Below the pieces are notes generated by a model. The model searched no databases. It saw only the letters and a program-made list of their open reading frames with translations, and was not told the origin of the DNA. From assembly GCF_002752655.1 (NCBI RefSeq), contig NZ_CP023737.1:3372001-3436000 (forward strand): a stretch of DNA of 64,000 nt, in the 5' to 3' direction. Position 1 is the stretch's first letter. Each line of letters opens with the position of its first letter. This stretch comes from Methylosinus trichosporium OB3b. Lineage in GTDB: Bacteria > Pseudomonadota > Alphaproteobacteria > Rhizobiales > Beijerinckiaceae. A program made the position numbers and the translations under genes. This document shows positions 44,590 through 52,982 of this stretch, piece by piece.

Positions 44590-45534
44590 ATGCTCTCACG
44601 CACGGCGGATAATCTCTACTGGCTGGCCCGCTACATGGAGCGCGCCGATTTTCTCGCGCGCATTCTGCAGGCGACGCGCCGCCTCGCCACCCTGCCCAAG
44701 GCCTATGGCGGGGCCGAGACGGAATGGGAGAGCGCGCTGCTCTCCTCGGGCGCGGCGCCGGCGTTCCACGCCGCCGGCCTGCCGGTCGACGAAGCCCATG
44801 TCACCGACTTCCTCGCCTTCTCGGCGGAGAATTCGAGCTCGATCCGCAATTGCATCGAGACCGCCCGCGCCAACGCCCGCGCGGTGCGTACGGCGCTGAC
44901 CGTCGAGATGTGGGAGGCAATCAACGGCGCCTATCTCGAGCTGAAAGCCTTCGGCCAGCGCGGCGGCCGCTCCAGCGAGGATTTGACGCGCTTCCTCGAT
45001 GCGGTGAAGCAGGTGTCGGCCGCCTATGACGGCGGCGCGCATCGCACCATGCTGCGCAACGACGCCTATTGGTTCTCGCGGGTCGGCCTCTACATCGAGC
45101 GCGCCGACAACACCGCGCGCCTGCTCGACGTGAAATATCACGTGCTGCTGCCGGATTCGGAAGCCGTCGGCGGCTCGCTCGACTATTTCCAGTGGAATGC
45201 GATTTTGCGCGCGGTGTCGGCGCACACCGCCTATCATTGGGTCTATCGCGACAGCCTGAAGCCCTGGCTCGTCGCCGATCTCCTGATCCTGCGGCCGGAA
45301 ATGCCGCGCTCGCTGCTCGCCTGCTATGAGAGCGTCGTGCAGAATCTCGATCGGCTCGGCAAGTCGCACGGCCGCCACGGCCCGGCGCAGCGTCATGGCC
45401 GCGCCGTGCTCGGCCAGCTCGAGAACGCCACGATCGAGAGCGTGTTTCACACCGGCCTGCACGAGTTCATCCAGACCTTCATCGCCGACAATCATCGGCT
45501 CGGGGCGCTGGTGTCCGAGCAATATCTCTTCTAG
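44590..45534 (+). CDS. alpha-E domain protein (DUF403)
   Basis: A 314-residue all-helical protein with the diagnostic start MLSRTADNLYWLARYMERAD and repeated LYIERADNTARLLD-type helices. ENSSSIRNCIETARANARAVR and VFHTGLHEFIQTFI also match. It always accompanies circularly permuted ATP-grasp genes; the activity is unknown. It starts 59 bases after that gene, and the transglutaminase-like gene follows 36 bases later, so the three form one operon. Confidence 0.93.
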   Translation: MLSRTADNLYWLARYMERADFLARILQATRRLATLPKAYGGAETEWESALLSSGAAPAFHAAGLPVDEAHVTDFLAFSAENSSSIRNCIETARANARAVRTALTVEMWEAINGAYLELKAFGQRGGRSSEDLTRFLDAVKQVSAAYDGGAHRTMLRNDAYWFSRVGLYIERADNTARLLDVKYHVLLPDSEAVGGSLDYFQWNAILRAVSAHTAYHWVYRDSLKPWLVADLLILRPEMPRSLLACYESVVQNLDRLGKSHGRHGPAQRHGRAVLGQLENATIESVFHTGLHEFIQTFIADNHRLGALVSEQYLF

Positions 45535-45570
45535 GATTACGCGCTTGCGACAGGACCAACCGGCGACGAC

Positions 45571-46389
45571 ATGCTGATCCGAGTGAGGCGGGAGACGATC
45601 TATCGCTATGCCGAGCCGCAGAAGGCGGCGATGCAGAAGCTGGCGCTGACGCCCCGTAATTACGACGGGCAGCGCGTGCTCGGCTGGCGCATCGACGTCG
45701 ATCACGATTGCCGCCTGCGCGCCTGCGAGGACGCCTTCGGCAATATCGCGCATAGCCTTTGGGTCGAGGGTCCGCTCGAGGCGCTGACCATTCTGGTCGA
45801 GGGCGAGGTCGAGACCTTCGACACGGCCGGCGTGGTGCGCGGCGCCGTGGAGCGCTTTCCGCCGCAGCTCTATCTGCGCGAGACGCCGCAGACCGAGATC
45901 GAGCCGACGCTGCGCGATTTCGCCCGCGCCGCGACCGCAACAGCGTCGGACGCGCTGTCGAAGCTGCATGCGCTGGTCAAGGCGCTGCACGAGGCTGTGC
46001 TGTTCGATCCGTCGGCGCCGGAGCCCAAGGGCGCGGCCGCGGACGCGCTGGCGCGGCGCAATGGCGGCGGCGCCGATCTGGCGCATGTCTTCGTCGCCTG
46101 CTCGCGCGCGCTGGACCTCCCCTCCCGCTTCGTCTCCGGCTATGCGTTGCGCGCCGAGCGCGCGGCGGAGCATTGCTGGGCCGAGAGCCTCGTCGGGGGG
46201 CTGGGCTGGGTCGGCTTCGATCCGGCCGAAGGCGCCTCGCCCGACGAGAGCTATGTGCGCGTCGCCGTCGCTCTCGATCATCTCGGCGCCGCGCCGATCC
46301 GCGCCGCGCGCTACGGCGGCGGCGAGGAGACCATGGAGGTCCGCGTCCTGGTGGCGCGCGGCCAGAGCCAGTTCCAGAGCCAGGCCTGA
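45571..46389 (+). CDS. transglutaminase-like protein lacking the catalytic Cys
   Basis: A 272-residue protein with an N-terminal bacterial transglutaminase beta-domain (IRVRRETIYRYAEPQKAAMQKLALTPR) and a transglutaminase core. The core keeps the second triad position as H201 (EHCWAES) and the third as D217 (GWVGFDPAEG). The nucleophile block, normally G-V-C-Q-D-x-A-H, reads G-G-G-A-D-L-A-H at 165-172, so Cys is replaced by Gly167 and Gln by Ala168. It cannot be a normal cysteine transglutaminase or protease. It may be a binding or scaffold protein for the ATP-grasp ligase. Third gene of the cluster. Confidence 0.9.
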   Translation: MLIRVRRETIYRYAEPQKAAMQKLALTPRNYDGQRVLGWRIDVDHDCRLRACEDAFGNIAHSLWVEGPLEALTILVEGEVETFDTAGVVRGAVERFPPQLYLRETPQTEIEPTLRDFARAATATASDALSKLHALVKALHEAVLFDPSAPEPKGAAADALARRNGGGADLAHVFVACSRALDLPSRFVSGYALRAERAAEHCWAESLVGGLGWVGFDPAEGASPDESYVRVAVALDHLGAAPIRAARYGGGEETMEVRVLVARGQSQFQSQA

Positions 46390-46413
46390 CGCGCGAGGGT
46401 TTCGCGCGGCGTC

Positions 46414-46425
46414 CGTAGATCTACG
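46414..46425. other. 12-base perfect palindrome upstream of rpsA
   Basis: CGTAGATCTACG lies 25 bases after the transglutaminase-like stop and about 250 bases before rpsA. No clear role is seen. The rest of this 288-base gap holds a possible rpsA promoter (TTGCCC, 16 bases, TTAGAT near 46443-46470). Confidence 0.35.
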
Positions 46426-46677
46426 CAGGCCGCTCGCGTCGCTTGCCCGGGGCGCGTTGCTTTGTTAGATTATCCATAGGATCGGCCGGCGGGATTTCCC
46501 CTCCGGCCTCTCCTGTTTTGAATCAGAGCTTTTTCGATCGGGCCGCGCCGGCCAGTTCTCGTCAGAGAACTCTCGTTTCCCAGAGGGCACAGCTCGCGGG
46601 AAGCCTCCGACCGAAGAAGCCCGTCCGCAACGCCAACCCCAGCCGGCGCCCGCCCGAGAGGGTCTCCAGGAGAACGA

Positions 46678-48411
46678 ATGTCCACTGCAACAGAGCGCGC
46701 GCCTTCGCGCGAGGATTTTGCCGCCCTGCTCGACGAAAGCTACGGCCAGAACGAGGCTTTCGAAGGGTCCGTCATCAAGGGCCGCGTGGTCGCCATCGAG
46801 AAGGACGTCGCCGTCATCGATGTCGGCCTGAAGACAGAAGGGCGCGTCGCCCTCAAGGAATTCACCGGCTATGGCCGCGATCCCGCCCCCAAGGTGGGCG
46901 AGGAGGTCGAGGTCTATCTCGAGCGCATCGAGAACGCGCTCGGCGAGGCCGTGATCTCGCGTGACAAGGCGCGCCGCGAGGAGAGCTGGGTCAAGCTCGA
47001 GAAGGGCTTCGAGAACAACGAGAAGGTCGAAGGCGTCATCTTCAACCAGGTCAAGGGCGGCTTCACCGTCGACCTCGACGGCGCCGTGGCCTTCCTGCCG
47101 CGCAGCCAAGTGGACATTCGTCCGATCCGCGACGTCGGCCCGCTGATGAATGTCCCGCAGCCGTTCCATATCCTCAAAATGGACCGCCGCCGCGGCAATA
47201 TCGTCGTGTCGCGCCGCACCGTGCTCGAGGAGAGCCGCGCCGAGCAGCGTCACGAGATCGTGGCCAACCTCGAGGAGGGGCAGGTCATCGAGGGCGTCGT
47301 CAAGAACATCACCGATTACGGCGCCTTCGTCGATCTCGGCGGCATCGACGGTCTGCTGCATGTCACCGATGTGGCCTGGCGCCGCGTCAATCATCCGAGC
47401 GAGGTTCTGTCGATCGGCCAGAGCGTTCGCGTGAAGATCATCAAGATCAATCACGAGACGCACCGCATCTCGCTCGGCATGAAGCAGCTGCTCGAGGATC
47501 CGTGGCAGGGCATCGAGGCGAAATATCCGATCGGCGCCAAGTTCCATGGCCGCGTCACCAACATCACCGACTACGGCGCCTTCGTGGAGCTGGAGCCGGG
47601 GATCGAGGGCCTCGTCCACGTCTCGGAAATGTCCTGGACGAAGAAGAACGTGCATCCCGGCAAGATCGTCGCGACCAGCCAGGAAGTCGACGTGCAGGTG
47701 CTCGAGGTCGATCCGGTCAAGCGCCGCATCTCGCTCGGCCTCAAGCAGACGCTGCAGAATCCGTGGGAGGCCTTCGCCGAGAAGCACCCGCAGGGCTCGA
47801 CCGTTTCCGGCGAGGTCAAGAACAAGACCGAGTTCGGCCTGTTCATCGGCCTCGACGGCGATGTGGACGGCATGGTCCATCTCTCCGATCTCGACTGGAA
47901 CCGCCCCGGCGAGCAGGTGATCGAGGAGTATAAGAAGGGCGATATGATCACCGCTCAGGTGCTCGACGTCGACATCGAGAAGGAGCGCATCTCTCTCGGC
48001 GTGAAGCAGCTCGCCAACGACCCGTTCGCCTCCATCTCCGCCGAGGAAGGCGCGGGCGAGGTGAAGAAGGGCGCCGTCGTCACCACCGAGGTGCTCGAGG
48101 TGAAGGAGGCCGGTCTCGAGGTGAAGATCATCGGCACCGATCTCACCACCTTCATCAAGCGCAACGAGCTGGCGCGCGATCGCGCCGACCAGCGTCCCGA
48201 GCGCTTCGCCGTCGGCGAGAAGGTCGATGTCCGCATCACTCTGTTCGACCGCAAGGCGCGCAAGGTCGCGGTGTCGATCAAGGCGCTGGAGATGGCCGAG
48301 GAGAAGGAGGCGATCGCCCAATACGGCTCCGCCGATTCGGGCGCTTCGCTCGGCGACATTCTCGGCGCCGCTCTGAAGGCGAGAGAAGCCGAAGGCCCGA
48401 AGAAGGGCTGA
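46678..48411 (+). CDS. rpsA: 30S ribosomal protein S1
   Basis: A 577-residue S1 protein with six S1/OB-fold repeats (roughly residues 29-95, 113-180, 200-268, 285-355, 372-442 and 459-530). Repeated motifs are VIDVGLKTEGRV, ITDYGAFVDLGGIDGLLHVTD, ITDYGAFVELEPGIEGLVHVSEMSWTKK and FGLFIGLDGDVDGMVHLSDL. S1 binds mRNA leaders on the small subunit and is needed to initiate on structured messages. In many alphaproteobacteria cmk precedes rpsA; here a transglutaminase-like gene does. The start has CAGGAGAACGA upstream. A strong terminator follows. Confidence 0.98.
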   Translation: MSTATERAPSREDFAALLDESYGQNEAFEGSVIKGRVVAIEKDVAVIDVGLKTEGRVALKEFTGYGRDPAPKVGEEVEVYLERIENALGEAVISRDKARREESWVKLEKGFENNEKVEGVIFNQVKGGFTVDLDGAVAFLPRSQVDIRPIRDVGPLMNVPQPFHILKMDRRRGNIVVSRRTVLEESRAEQRHEIVANLEEGQVIEGVVKNITDYGAFVDLGGIDGLLHVTDVAWRRVNHPSEVLSIGQSVRVKIIKINHETHRISLGMKQLLEDPWQGIEAKYPIGAKFHGRVTNITDYGAFVELEPGIEGLVHVSEMSWTKKNVHPGKIVATSQEVDVQVLEVDPVKRRISLGLKQTLQNPWEAFAEKHPQGSTVSGEVKNKTEFGLFIGLDGDVDGMVHLSDLDWNRPGEQVIEEYKKGDMITAQVLDVDIEKERISLGVKQLANDPFASISAEEGAGEVKKGAVVTTEVLEVKEAGLEVKIIGTDLTTFIKRNELARDRADQRPERFAVGEKVDVRITLFDRKARKVAVSIKALEMAEEKEAIAQYGSADSGASLGDILGAALKAREAEGPKKG

Positions 48412-48430
48412 TCGGTCGAGCTTTACAAAG

Positions 48431-48466
48431 GCTCCGCCCTCCTCGCGAGGGCGGAGCTTTTTTTTT
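48431..48466 (+). terminator. rho-independent terminator of rpsA
   Basis: GCTCCGCCCTC and GAGGGCGGAGC form an 11-bp stem around a short loop, followed directly by nine T residues. It starts 19 bases after the rpsA stop codon. Confidence 0.95.
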
Positions 48467-48605
48467 GAAGCAGCGCCTCGCGGCGTTTCATCTCTCGAGT
48501 TTTGAACGGATGATCGGCTCGGACCCGGCCCCAGCCCATAGCTTGCGCGGACGCCCTGTGGCCGGGCCGCCTATCCCGCTATGCGGAAGAAGAAAGCGCG
48601 CGCCT

Positions 48606-49016
48606 TCATTGCGGCACGACCACCATCCAATTGACGCCGAAGCGATCGGTGAGCATGCCGAACAAGGGTGAGAAGAACGTCTTGCCGAGCTTCATCTGCG
48701 TCTCGCCGCCCTCGGCGAGCGCGGCATAGACGCGCTCGGCCTCTTCCGGCGTCTTGGCGCTGTAGGAAAGCGAGAAGCCTTTGAAGCCGGTGGCCTCGCC
48801 GTCGCCGTCCGAGCCGAAGATCACCGAATCGCCGACCTTGAAGCACATATGCATGACCTTGGCGCTCCAGCCGGGCGGCAGCATCTCCTCGGGCGTCGGC
48901 ACAGGACTGTCCTTGTAGCGCATCAGCATGGTGATCTGCGCGCCGAGCGCTTTTTCATAGAAGGCGGCGGCCTCTTCGGCGCGGCCGTCGAAGACGAGAT
49001 AGGGTTGAACGCTCAT
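48606..49016 (-). CDS. VOC family protein (PhnB-like), last gene of the ArsR operon
   Basis: A 136-residue glyoxalase/bleomycin-resistance-fold protein. MSVQPYLVFDGRAEEAAAFY, KVMHMCFKVGDSVIFGSDG and GKTFFSPLFGMLTDRFGVNWMVVV are characteristic of the PhnB-like group. The substrate is unknown. It is about 46% alike by eye to the next gene upstream, so the two VOC genes look like a tandem duplication within the ArsR-SRPBCC operon. Confidence 0.88.
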   Translation of the reverse strand: MSVQPYLVFDGRAEEAAAFYEKALGAQITMLMRYKDSPVPTPEEMLPPGWSAKVMHMCFKVGDSVIFGSDGDGEATGFKGFSLSYSAKTPEEAERVYAALAEGGETQMKLGKTFFSPLFGMLTDRFGVNWMVVVPQ

Positions 49017-49104
49017 GACATCCTCTTGTCCTCGGGCGTCGCCGAGAGCGCGGCGCCCGTTTGGAGGGGATCATGGCCCGGCTGTTCGGTTCGTCAACCG
49101 CCGC

Positions 49105-49518
49105 TCACTGCGGGACGATGATCATCCACAGCACGCCGAAGCGGTCGACCACCATGCCGAAGCGCGGCGAGAAGAAGGTTGTTCCGAGCGGCATCCGGAT
49201 CTCGCCGCCATCGGAAAGCGCGCCGAAGACTCGATCCGCCTCGGCCTCGCCCTTCACCGCGATCGAAAGGCCGAAGCCGTTGAAGCTGCTCGCGAGATTG
49301 CCGCAGCCATCCGAGGCGAAGAAGCTCGTCTCGCCGATCTTCAGGCAGGAATGCATGATCTTGTCATCCCAATTCGGCGCGAGGACGCCGGGCGGCGGCG
49401 GCTCGGGACAGTCCTTGTAGCGAAGCAGCATCAGCGTCTCGGCGCCGAGCCTGTCCTTGTAGAAGGCGATGGCGTCGTCGAGCCGGCCGTTGAAGAACAG
49501 ATAGGGCTGAATGTGCAT
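49105..49518 (-). CDS. VOC family protein (PhnB-like)
   Basis: A 137-residue paralogue of the following gene: MHIQPYLFFNGRLDDAIAFY, KIMHSCLKIGETSFFASDG and GTTFFSPRFGMVVDRFGVLWMIIV. The ATG at 49518 has AGAGGAGAAACC upstream. A long in-frame upstream extension lies inside the SRPBCC gene on another frame and is not real. Third gene of the operon. Confidence 0.88.
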   Translation of the reverse strand: MHIQPYLFFNGRLDDAIAFYKDRLGAETLMLLRYKDCPEPPPPGVLAPNWDDKIMHSCLKIGETSFFASDGCGNLASSFNGFGLSIAVKGEAEADRVFGALSDGGEIRMPLGTTFFSPRFGMVVDRFGVLWMIIVPQ

Positions 49519-49553
49519 TCGGTTTCTCCTCTGCTGATGATCGAATTGCTTTG

Positions 49554-50456
49554 TCACTGACCCAACGCCGCCAACTCGCGCGCAAGCTGGCCGAGATAAT
49601 CGAAGGCGCCGGTCCAGCCGTGCCGATGCGAGAGCGCGGAAGCTTCCGTCGCGAGGCCGCTCTGCACGAAGATCATCTCGGTCTTGCCGTCTTGCTCGAC
49701 GAGTGAAATCTCCAGCGTCGTCAGCGCGACGGGCTCGAGATGATTGCGCTCCCAGCGATGCGTCATCACGAGGCGCGAAGGCGGCGCGATCTCGACATAT
49801 TCGCCGTGATGGATGAACTCCTCGCCCTCCGGAGAGCGCATGCCGGAACGCCATGCGCCGCCGATGCGAAAGTCGTTCTCGGCGAAGAGAACCGTGAAGG
49901 TCGCGGGACAGAGCCAGCGCATCATGTGCCGCGGCTCGGTCCAGCATTTGTAGACGAGCGCGCGCGGCGCCTCGAAGCTGCGGATCAGCACGAGGCTGTG
50001 CGGCGCGTCGGCTTCGCCGGTCTCGCGCGCGAGGCCGTCGAGAATGCCGCTCCAGCCGGCGCGGAAGGCCGGGGTTTTCGGCGCGACATCCGGGGCGATG
50101 AAATGGGTGAGCGTCAACAGCGAGCCGGCGCCGTCCGGCGCAATGTCGACCGCAATGCGCGAGAACGGCCCTTCGCGGCTCGTTCCCATGAGGAAAACCA
50201 AGCGGCGCGGAGGATCGATCTCGATATATTCGCCGAAATGCGTGGCCAGCGTTTCCCCGCGCGTCTCGTGGATGGCGAAGCCGCCGCCGACGCGCGCGTC
50301 GATCTCGACATGTGAGGACACGCCGCCGGGCGTCGCGAACAGCCAGCGGCCCACGGCCTTCGCATCAAGCCAGGCGCCGAAAAGCAGCGCCGGCGGCGCG
50401 GCGAAGCGGCGCGTGACGACGAGCGGCGCGATCGTTTCGTCAGTTCTTCGGGGCAT
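49554..50456 (-). CDS. tandem AHSA1/SRPBCC-domain protein
   Basis: A 300-residue protein with two START-like ligand-binding domains. The first (residues 10-140) has VVTRRFAAPPALLFGAWLDAKAVGRW; the second (about 152-300) has LVLIRSFEAPRALVYKCWTEPRHMMRWLCP and FRIGGAWRSGMRSPEGEEFIHHGEYVEI. Usually one such domain is found per gene in ArsR-linked operons; here two are fused. Ligand unknown. Its ATG lies inside the end of the arsR-like gene (17-base overlap), so translation is coupled. Confidence 0.9.
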   Translation of the reverse strand: MPRRTDETIAPLVVTRRFAAPPALLFGAWLDAKAVGRWLFATPGGVSSHVEIDARVGGGFAIHETRGETLATHFGEYIEIDPPRRLVFLMGTSREGPFSRIAVDIAPDGAGSLLTLTHFIAPDVAPKTPAFRAGWSGILDGLARETGEADAPHSLVLIRSFEAPRALVYKCWTEPRHMMRWLCPATFTVLFAENDFRIGGAWRSGMRSPEGEEFIHHGEYVEIAPPSRLVMTHRWERNHLEPVALTTLEISLVEQDGKTEMIFVQSGLATEASALSHRHGWTGAFDYLGQLARELAALGQ

Positions 50457-50784
50457 CGGGATCGCCTTTCTGCAATTCGGCGAGATAGGCGTCGAGCCGA
50501 TCGAAGCTCTCCTCCCAGAAGCGCCGATAGGTTTCGAGCCAGTCCGAGACCTCGCGCAGCCGCGCCGCATTGAGCTTGCAGGGCCGCGATTGCGCGGCGC
50601 GGCCGCGGGTGACGAGGCCGGCCTGCTCGAGCACCTTCAGATGCTTCGAGACGGCCGGCTGACTGATCGTGAATGGAGCGGCAAGCTCGCCGACCGAGGC
50701 CTCTCCCCGAGCGAGCCGGGCGAGAATGGCGCGGCGCGTCGGGTCGGCGAGGGCGGCGAAAGTGGCGCTGAGGGGGTCGGACAT
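50440..50784 (-). CDS. ArsR family winged-helix regulator
   Basis: A 114-residue regulator starting MSDPLSATFAALADPTRRAIL. The helix-turn-helix is VGELAAPFTISQPAVSKHLKVLEQAGLV. It lacks an ELCVCDL metal-binding box, so it is of the non-metal SRPBCC-linked kind. First gene of the operon arsR-like, SRPBCC, VOC, VOC. A perfect palindrome upstream (50804-50817) is the likely operator. Confidence 0.92.
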   Translation of the reverse strand: MSDPLSATFAALADPTRRAILARLARGEASVGELAAPFTISQPAVSKHLKVLEQAGLVTRGRAAQSRPCKLNAARLREVSDWLETYRRFWEESFDRLDAYLAELQKGDPDAPKN

Positions 50785-50803
50785 CGATAGCCTGCCAGAT
50801 ATG

Positions 50804-50817
50804 TAACTTATAAGTTA
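50804..50817. promoter_or_regulatory. palindromic operator of the ArsR-type operon
   Basis: TAACTTATAAGTTA is a perfect 14-base palindrome in a short AT-rich stretch, 20 bases upstream of the regulator's ATG. It suits autorepression by the ArsR-type protein. Confidence 0.65.
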
Positions 50818-50857
50818 TATAACTAACATGGAAAGCGCCTGTCAATGCTCTTTCAGC

Positions 50858-50933
50858 CGTCATCGCGAGCGCAGCGAAGCGATCCAGAGTCGTGGGGCGG
50901 GTCCTGGATCGCTTCGCTGCGCTCGAGATGACG
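50858..50933. repeat. ATTGCGAGC-type palindromic repeat, copy 3
   Basis: GTCATCGCGAGCGCAGCGAA and its inverse TTCGCTGCGCTCGAGATGAC flank GATCCAGAG...CTGGATC. It lies between the ArsR-type operon and mcd. Confidence 0.85.
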
Positions 50934-51042
50934 AGGCGGCCGAGAGGAAGAAAGGCGTCGGTTGCGTCCGCCGCCAAATGGCGGCATGTAAGATTCACAT
51001 TTCACCACGGCCCGAGCGGCCCTTCGGAAAGAGCGAGAGAGA

Positions 51043-52704
51043 ATGAGCGCTGAGACCTCCTCCACGAATTGGCTGCCGGACGCAAAGGCGGCTTTCGCCT
51101 CGGTGGAGGCGCTCTACGCCCAAGCGCTCGCCGCCGTGCGCGCGCGCGTCACCAAGGACGGCAAGCTCTCCAATGAGCTGATCGAGACTGAGCAGCACGC
51201 CGCCCACGGCCTCTCCTGGTTCGCGACTTATGTGCAGGGCCTGCGCGAATTGCTCGCCTATGCCGATCGCCTCATCGCCGAAGGCGCCTATGGCGAGACC
51301 GAGAACCTCCTCACCCGCATCGCTTTCAGCGAATATCTCGCGCAGGTGTTCGGCGGCATTCCGATGAGCCAGGGCGAGTTCGTGCGCCTCTCGGATTTCG
51401 GCCTCACGCCCGCCGATGTCGCCGCCCGCCGCATTGCCGAGGTCGACGCGCTGATCGCCACCGGCTCCACCGCGCCGAACCGCGCCCGCCTCGCCGAGCT
51501 GATCGATCATCACGAGGCGGCAGAGACCATCGGCGCCACCGGTCTCGACGAGACGCTGGAGGCGATCCGCAGCGAGATGCGCAAATTCGCCTCCGACAAT
51601 GTGACGCCGCATGCGCATGAATGGCATCTGAAGAACGACTATATCCCGCTCGAGGTCATCACCGGCCTCTCCGAGCTCGGCGTGTTCGGCCTCACCATTC
51701 CGGAAGAATATGGCGGCTCCGGCATGGGCAAGATCGCCATGTGCGTAGTGTCGGAAGAGCTGTCGCGCGCCTATATCGGCGTCGGCTCGCTGGGCACGCG
51801 TTCGGAGATCGCCGGCGAATTGATCCTCGTCGGCGGCACGGAAGAGCAGAAGCAGAAATATCTGCCGAAGATCGCCAGCGGCGAGATTCTGCCGACCGCC
51901 GTCTTCACCGAGCCGAACAATGGCTCCGACCTCGCAAATCTGCGCACCCGCGCGACGCGCGAGGGCGATGTCTACAAGGTCGTCGGCAATAAGACCTGGA
52001 TCACCCATCCGGTGCGCGCCGATGTGATGACGCTGCTGGTGCGCACCAATCCGAACGAGAAGGGCTATAAGGGCCTCTCCATGCTGCTGGCCGAGAAGCC
52101 GCGCGGCACCGACGAAAATCCTTTCCCGGCGAAGGGCATGACCGGCGGCGAGATCGAGGTGCTCGGCTATCGCGGCATGAAGGAGTTCGAGATCGGCTTC
52201 GACAATTTCGAGGTGCCGGCCGCAAACCTTCTCGGCGGCGAGGAAGGCAAGGGCTTCAAGCAGCTGATGGAGACCTTCGAATCCGCGCGCATTCAGACGG
52301 CGGCGCGCGCGCTCGGCGTCGCTCAGGCGGCGCTCGACTTGGGCCTGCGCTACGCCAAGGAGCGCGTGCAATTCGGCAAGCCGCTGTTCTCCTTCCCGCG
52401 CGTCTTCGACAAGATCGTCACCATGGCGATCGAAATTCACGTGGCGCGCCAGATCACCTATTTCGCCGCCCGCGAGAAGGACGAGGGCAAGCGCTGCGAT
52501 CTCGAGGCCGGCATGGCCAAGCTGCTGGGCGCCCGCGTCGCCTGGGCGGCGGCCGACAATGCGCTGCAGATTCACGGCGGCAACGGCTTCGCCCTGGAAT
52601 ATCCGGTCTCCCGCGTGCTCTGCGACGCGCGCATCCTCAACATCTTCGAGGGCGCGGCGGAAATACAGGCGCAGGTCATCGCGCGAAGGCTGCTGGAGGG
52701 CTGA
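51043..52704 (+). CDS. mcd: (2S)-methylsuccinyl-CoA dehydrogenase
   Basis: A 553-residue acyl-CoA dehydrogenase with the extra N-terminal domain of about 160 residues found in Mcd, which oxidises (2S)-methylsuccinyl-CoA to mesaconyl-CoA in the ethylmalonyl-CoA pathway of glyoxylate regeneration. Family marks are the N-terminal VTKDGKLSNELIETEQHAAHGLSWFATYV, TIPEEYGGSGMGKIAMCVVSEELSRAYIGVGSLGTRSEIA, FTEPNNGSDL, QIHGGNGFALEYPVSRVLCDARILNIFEGAAEIQAQ. FAD-binding, cytoplasmic. It stands alone between a repeat and the DUF4160 gene. Its presence supports an isocitrate-lyase-negative C1 or C2 metabolism. Confidence 0.93.
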   Translation: MSAETSSTNWLPDAKAAFASVEALYAQALAAVRARVTKDGKLSNELIETEQHAAHGLSWFATYVQGLRELLAYADRLIAEGAYGETENLLTRIAFSEYLAQVFGGIPMSQGEFVRLSDFGLTPADVAARRIAEVDALIATGSTAPNRARLAELIDHHEAAETIGATGLDETLEAIRSEMRKFASDNVTPHAHEWHLKNDYIPLEVITGLSELGVFGLTIPEEYGGSGMGKIAMCVVSEELSRAYIGVGSLGTRSEIAGELILVGGTEEQKQKYLPKIASGEILPTAVFTEPNNGSDLANLRTRATREGDVYKVVGNKTWITHPVRADVMTLLVRTNPNEKGYKGLSMLLAEKPRGTDENPFPAKGMTGGEIEVLGYRGMKEFEIGFDNFEVPAANLLGGEEGKGFKQLMETFESARIQTAARALGVAQAALDLGLRYAKERVQFGKPLFSFPRVFDKIVTMAIEIHVARQITYFAAREKDEGKRCDLEAGMAKLLGARVAWAAADNALQIHGGNGFALEYPVSRVLCDARILNIFEGAAEIQAQVIARRLLEG

Positions 52705-52742
52705 GGGGGCGAGCAAGTCGAGAAGGAAAAGGACCGAATCTG

Positions 52743-52982
52743 ATGCCGGCTGTTTTTCGTCAGAACGGATACCGGTTCTTTTTCTATTCGAACGAGGGCG
52801 ACCCGCGCGAGCCGATCCATATTCATGTGATGAAGGACGGCCGCACTGCGAAGTTTTGGCTGGAGCCTGTCGGCCTCGCGCAGAGCGCGCGCTTCGATGC
52901 GCGGGCCTTGCGCGAATTGGAGCAGATCGTCCAAGATCGGGCCGGAGACATCAGGAGGGCTTGGCGTGAGCATTTCGGCTAA
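52743..52982 (+). CDS. DUF4160 domain protein
   Basis: A 79-residue protein, MPAVFRQNGYRFFFYSNEGDPREPIHIHVMKDG..., a textbook DUF4160. The conserved EPxHIHV and Lys-rich turn are seen. Members are small and nearly always paired with DUF2442, as here; a toxin-antitoxin-like role has been suggested for the pair but is not proven. Its end overlaps the DUF2442 start by 17 bases. Confidence 0.9.
   Translation: MPAVFRQNGYRFFFYSNEGDPREPIHIHVMKDGRTAKFWLEPVGLAQSARFDARALRELEQIVQDRAGDIRRAWREHFG

Noticed and set aside
46465..48321. A 618-codon minus-strand open frame opposite rpsA
   Set aside because: Antisense of six S1 repeats; the repeated look of the peptide only mirrors those repeats.
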